Below are positions 61,329 through 64,000 of a DNA stretch of 64,000 bases, piece after piece. The notes under the pieces are model-generated. The model saw only the letters and a program-made list of their open reading frames with translations, did not search any database and was not told the DNA's origin. The first letter of the stretch is position 1. The number at the start of each line of letters is the position of its first letter. This stretch comes from an uncultured Roseibium sp. (GTDB lineage Bacteria; Pseudomonadota; Alphaproteobacteria; Rhizobiales; Stappiaceae), in the NCBI RefSeq assembly GCF_947494555.1, contig NZ_CANLVF010000005.1:372001-436000 (forward strand), read 5' to 3'. The position numbers and the translations under genes were made by a program.

Positions 61329-61808
61329 TCAAGCTGGCGCAAAGCGTTTGGAGACCGTTTCGTCGCTGCTGCGGTAGTCCTCAAAACCCATGCGCGAATA
61401 ATAGGCAATGCCGCCGGTGTTTTCCTTGCGGATCGTTGCATCGATAAATGAAACACCGGCTTTTCTGGCGGCTTCCGCCGTGCTTTCAAACAATGCGCGA
61501 CCAATGCCTTTTCCGTGGATCTCCGGGTCGACATATGTTGCAATGACTGCCCAGTCGGCCGGTAATCTGTTCTCTCCAGGCCAAGTGGGATCACACCACA
61601 AAAGAGCCTGAAATCCGCAGACCTTTTGGTCCTCAACCGCAATGTGACAAGCGATTGCGAGCTCCGGAGCAATAAACTCGCTCATGATTTTCTTAGTGTC
61701 GAAACGGTCACGATAGGCGGTCGTGCCACCTATCGCGATAATGCGGTTAAGCAACGCTGCCATCTCATCGGCATCTTGCGGCGAAGCCGCACGAACTTCT
61801 ATGGACAA
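61329..61808 (-). CDS. GNAT family N-acetyltransferase
   Basis: A 159-residue acetyltransferase. The acetyl-CoA loop is ATYVDPEIHGKGIGRALFESTAEAARKAG, and the end ENTGGIAYYSRMGFEDY is typical of GNAT enzymes. It resembles the phosphinothricin/methionine sulfoximine acetyltransferase branch, though the substrate is not known. The gap of 55 bases to glyS in the same direction suggests a shared transcript. Confidence 0.9.
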   Translation of the reverse strand: MSIEVRAASPQDADEMAALLNRIIAIGGTTAYRDRFDTKKIMSEFIAPELAIACHIAVEDQKVCGFQALLWCDPTWPGENRLPADWAVIATYVDPEIHGKGIGRALFESTAEAARKAGVSFIDATIRKENTGGIAYYSRMGFEDYRSSDETVSKRFAPA

Positions 61809-61863
61809 AGCGCGTTCCTTCCCTGCTGCAATGCGTTATGGCAGCCTGTACCGATGTTCCGGA

Positions 61864-63951
61864 TCAGCCTGAGACTTTCGAGAAATCGGCGACGACGTGG
61901 GTCGCGTCCCGGATCTCCGCGAGCAATTGCAAACGGTTTGTGCGCAGCGCGGGATCTTCCGCATTGACCAGAATGTCTTCGAAGAACCGGTCCACCGGCG
62001 CCCGCAGTTTCGAAAGGGCTTCCATCGCGCCTTCAAAGTTTTCCGACGAAACGGCGCTTTCGGTCTCGGCGCGAGCCGTACCGATCGCCGCGGCAAGGTC
62101 TATTTCTGCCTGCTCCTGGAAATGATCCGCGTGCGGTTTGCCCGATACCGGTGCACCGTCCTTCTTTTCTTCCGCTCTCAGGATGTTGACCGCACGCTTG
62201 TAACCCGCGAGGAGGTTTGCACCATCATCGGAGGATACGAAGTTGCCAAGCGCCTCGACGCGCTTGACGACCATCAGCAGGTCGTCCTGGTCTTCAAGGG
62301 CAAAGACCGCATCAATCAGATCGTGACGCGCACCCTCGTCCTTCAGGTGAACCTTCAGGCGGTCTCCAAAAAAGGAAAGGAGATCGGCGACCAGCGCGTC
62401 GGGATCAGCGACGCTTACATCAATCGGTTCGAGTGCAGACCGGATTGCATCGCCGAGGCGCAATCTGAGCCCATTCTCCAGAACGATCCGGATCACACCG
62501 AGAGCGGCACGGCGTAGGGCGTAAGGATCCTTCGAACCGGTCGGCTTTTCCTCGATCGCCCAAAAACCGGCGAGCAAATCCAGCTTCTCCGCGAGCGCGA
62601 CAGCAATCGCAACAGGATCTACAGGAACCTGATCGCTCGGTCCCTGAGGCTTGTAGTGCTCTTCGATCGCTGTTGCCACGGATGCATCTTCGCCCTGCGC
62701 GGCCGCATAGTACCGCCCCATCAAACCTTGCAGCTCCGGGAACTCGAACACCATGTTGGAGACAAGGTCCGCCTTGGCAAGTTCTGCAGCCCGTTTTGCC
62801 TTGGCCTGATCCGCACCGACCAACGGAGCGAGCTCCCCCGACAAGGCGATCAGGCGCTCAACCCGTGCACCGACACTGCCGAGTTTTTCGTGGAACTTCA
62901 CATCGTTCAGTTTTGGCAGGTTGTCGGAGAGCTGCGACTTGAGATCGGTGTCCCAGAAGAAACGAGCGTCCGACAATCGTGCACGGATGACCTTTTCATT
63001 TCCCGCGGCAATCAGCTTGCCGCCATCGTCGGCGACAATATTCGAGACCAGAACAAATCTGTTCGCCAGACGGCCCGATTGCGGATCCTTTAAAACAAAG
63101 CACTTCTGGTTGACCCGGATCGTGAGCTGGATGCACTCGTCCGGGATGTCCAGAAACTCCTCGTCAAAACTGCCTGTCAGGACGACCGGCCACTCGACAA
63201 GGCCGGCGACCTCTTCCAGGAGCCCGGCATCTTCAACCAGTTCCAGCCCCAGCGCGAGCGCACGATCCTTGGCATCGTTCAGGATAATGTCCTTGCGCCG
63301 ATCCGCATCGAGAACGACCTTGTGCTTTTCCAGACCCATCGCGTAGTCGTCGAAGCGACGCACAGCGAAGGTCTCGTCCGCGAGGAAACGATGACCGCGT
63401 GTCGTCTTGCCCGAACGGATGCCATCGAACTCAAACGGCACCAGTTCCGGTTCTTCCGTTTCCGGTCCGAAGGTCGCAATGATGGAATGGAGCGGACGCA
63501 CCCACCGGGTAGTTGCGGTCCCCCAGCGCATTGACTTCGGCCAGGGAAATCCCCGCAGAATTCCCGGCATGAATTCAGCGATGATCCCGATTGCGGACTG
63601 CCCGGGCTTCTCGATCACGGCAACGTAGAAATCGCCTTTTTTCGGGTCGCTTTGAACCGTTGCCTGGTCAATCGACTGAAGACCTGCTCCGCGCAGGAAA
63701 CCCTCAACTGCCTTTTCCGGCGCACCGACGCGCGGCCCTTTGCGTTCTTCGCGCGTTGCTGCCGATCCGGCTGGAACGCCTGCCACGTGCAGCGCCAGCC
63801 GCCGCGGTGTCGCAAACGCCTTGGCGCCCTCATACGGCAGCCCCGCGTCCACCAGGGCATTGGTCACGAGGGTTTTAAGATCTTCGGCCGCCTTGCGTTG
63901 CATACGGGCCGGAATTTCTTCGCTGAAAAGTTCAAGCAGAAGATCGGGCAT
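61864..63951 (-). CDS. glyS: glycine--tRNA ligase beta subunit
   Basis: A 695-residue GlyRS beta chain of the bacterial alpha2beta2 type. Start MPDLLLELFSEEIPARMQRKAAEDL and the central segment RWGTATTRWVRPLHSIIA are typical; the C-terminal part is an anticodon-binding DALR-like domain. It binds tRNA-Gly together with the alpha chain (glyQ), which should lie just to the right of the window on the same strand. The length is complete. Confidence 0.96.
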   Translation of the reverse strand: MPDLLLELFSEEIPARMQRKAAEDLKTLVTNALVDAGLPYEGAKAFATPRRLALHVAGVPAGSAATREERKGPRVGAPEKAVEGFLRGAGLQSIDQATVQSDPKKGDFYVAVIEKPGQSAIGIIAEFMPGILRGFPWPKSMRWGTATTRWVRPLHSIIATFGPETEEPELVPFEFDGIRSGKTTRGHRFLADETFAVRRFDDYAMGLEKHKVVLDADRRKDIILNDAKDRALALGLELVEDAGLLEEVAGLVEWPVVLTGSFDEEFLDIPDECIQLTIRVNQKCFVLKDPQSGRLANRFVLVSNIVADDGGKLIAAGNEKVIRARLSDARFFWDTDLKSQLSDNLPKLNDVKFHEKLGSVGARVERLIALSGELAPLVGADQAKAKRAAELAKADLVSNMVFEFPELQGLMGRYYAAAQGEDASVATAIEEHYKPQGPSDQVPVDPVAIAVALAEKLDLLAGFWAIEEKPTGSKDPYALRRAALGVIRIVLENGLRLRLGDAIRSALEPIDVSVADPDALVADLLSFFGDRLKVHLKDEGARHDLIDAVFALEDQDDLLMVVKRVEALGNFVSSDDGANLLAGYKRAVNILRAEEKKDGAPVSGKPHADHFQEQAEIDLAAAIGTARAETESAVSSENFEGAMEALSKLRAPVDRFFEDILVNAEDPALRTNRLQLLAEIRDATHVVADFSKVSG

Positions 63952-64000
63952 GGAAACTTTGGCCTTCGGTCTTGGTAGGATACGTCCGGAAACAGCAGTG

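Noticed and set aside
1..64000. CRISPR arrays, insertion sequences, prophage, tRNA or rRNA genes
   Set aside because: No spaced direct repeats, transposase or phage motifs, or tRNA-like T-loop (GGTTCGAATCC type) clusters were seen while reading both strands.

Overview
The window looks like a chromosomal segment of an alphaproteobacterium, most likely Hyphomicrobiales (Rhizobiales) and possibly of the Stappia/Roseibium type. The evidence is gene content: a Rhizobium-style DnaA, a BtaA/BtaB betaine-lipid pair, a COG4111-type NAD regulator, TRAP/TAXI transport, several conserved small proteins typical of the order, and a CtrA-type box. The genus is inference. No tRNA, rRNA, insertion sequence, prophage or CRISPR array was seen.

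Layout. 1-5.1 kb: 3' end of dxs, an MFS carrier, a copper-handling run (cysteine-rich exported protein, PCu(A)C chaperone, SCO1/SenC, a 45-residue membrane peptide) and tlyA. 5.3-10.4 kb: a hypothetical protein, an Fe-S RNA methyltransferase, a second methyltransferase, and a riboflavin enzyme with a DNA-binding domain fused to its N-terminus. 10.4-21.9 kb: dienelactone hydrolase, a LysR/TauE divergent pair, aroC, a GGDEF-EAL protein, DUF3095, a histidine phosphatase, fabI and a GlcD-type flavoprotein. 21.9-24.5 kb: a 1-kb AT-rich leader carrying a CtrA-type box, then dnaA. 24.7-33.6 kb: mostly small conserved proteins, a periplasmic caspase-like protein, YedK, NUDIX, DUF3179 and LysE. 33.6-40.6 kb: a LysR-flanked TAXI/TRAP/sulfatase operon and a LysR/Rid pair. 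41-44.3 kb: a 1071-residue membrane protein joining an APH-like kinase to a TolB-like/TPR half. 44.3-47.7 kb: btaB, btaA and an L,D-transpeptidase. 48-54.7 kb: dihydroorotase, YgfZ, HD hydrolase, phosphatase, NadQ-like regulator, SleB hydrolase and UPF0114. 54.7-64 kb: nadABC, a second MFS carrier, a desaturase, a GNAT enzyme and glyS.

How parts connect. NAD synthesis appears as both a complete nadA-nadB-nadC operon with an operator-like inverted repeat and, 5.7 kb away, a probable NadQ regulator. The sulfatase overlaps its TRAP permease by four bases and has no signal peptide, which suggests uptake followed by cytoplasmic desulfation. The riboflavin enzyme carries its own helix-turn-helix and sits directly behind a 17-bp palindrome, which suggests autoregulation. 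The strongest candidates for something undescribed are this HTH-RibB fusion and the kinase-like/TolB-TPR membrane protein.
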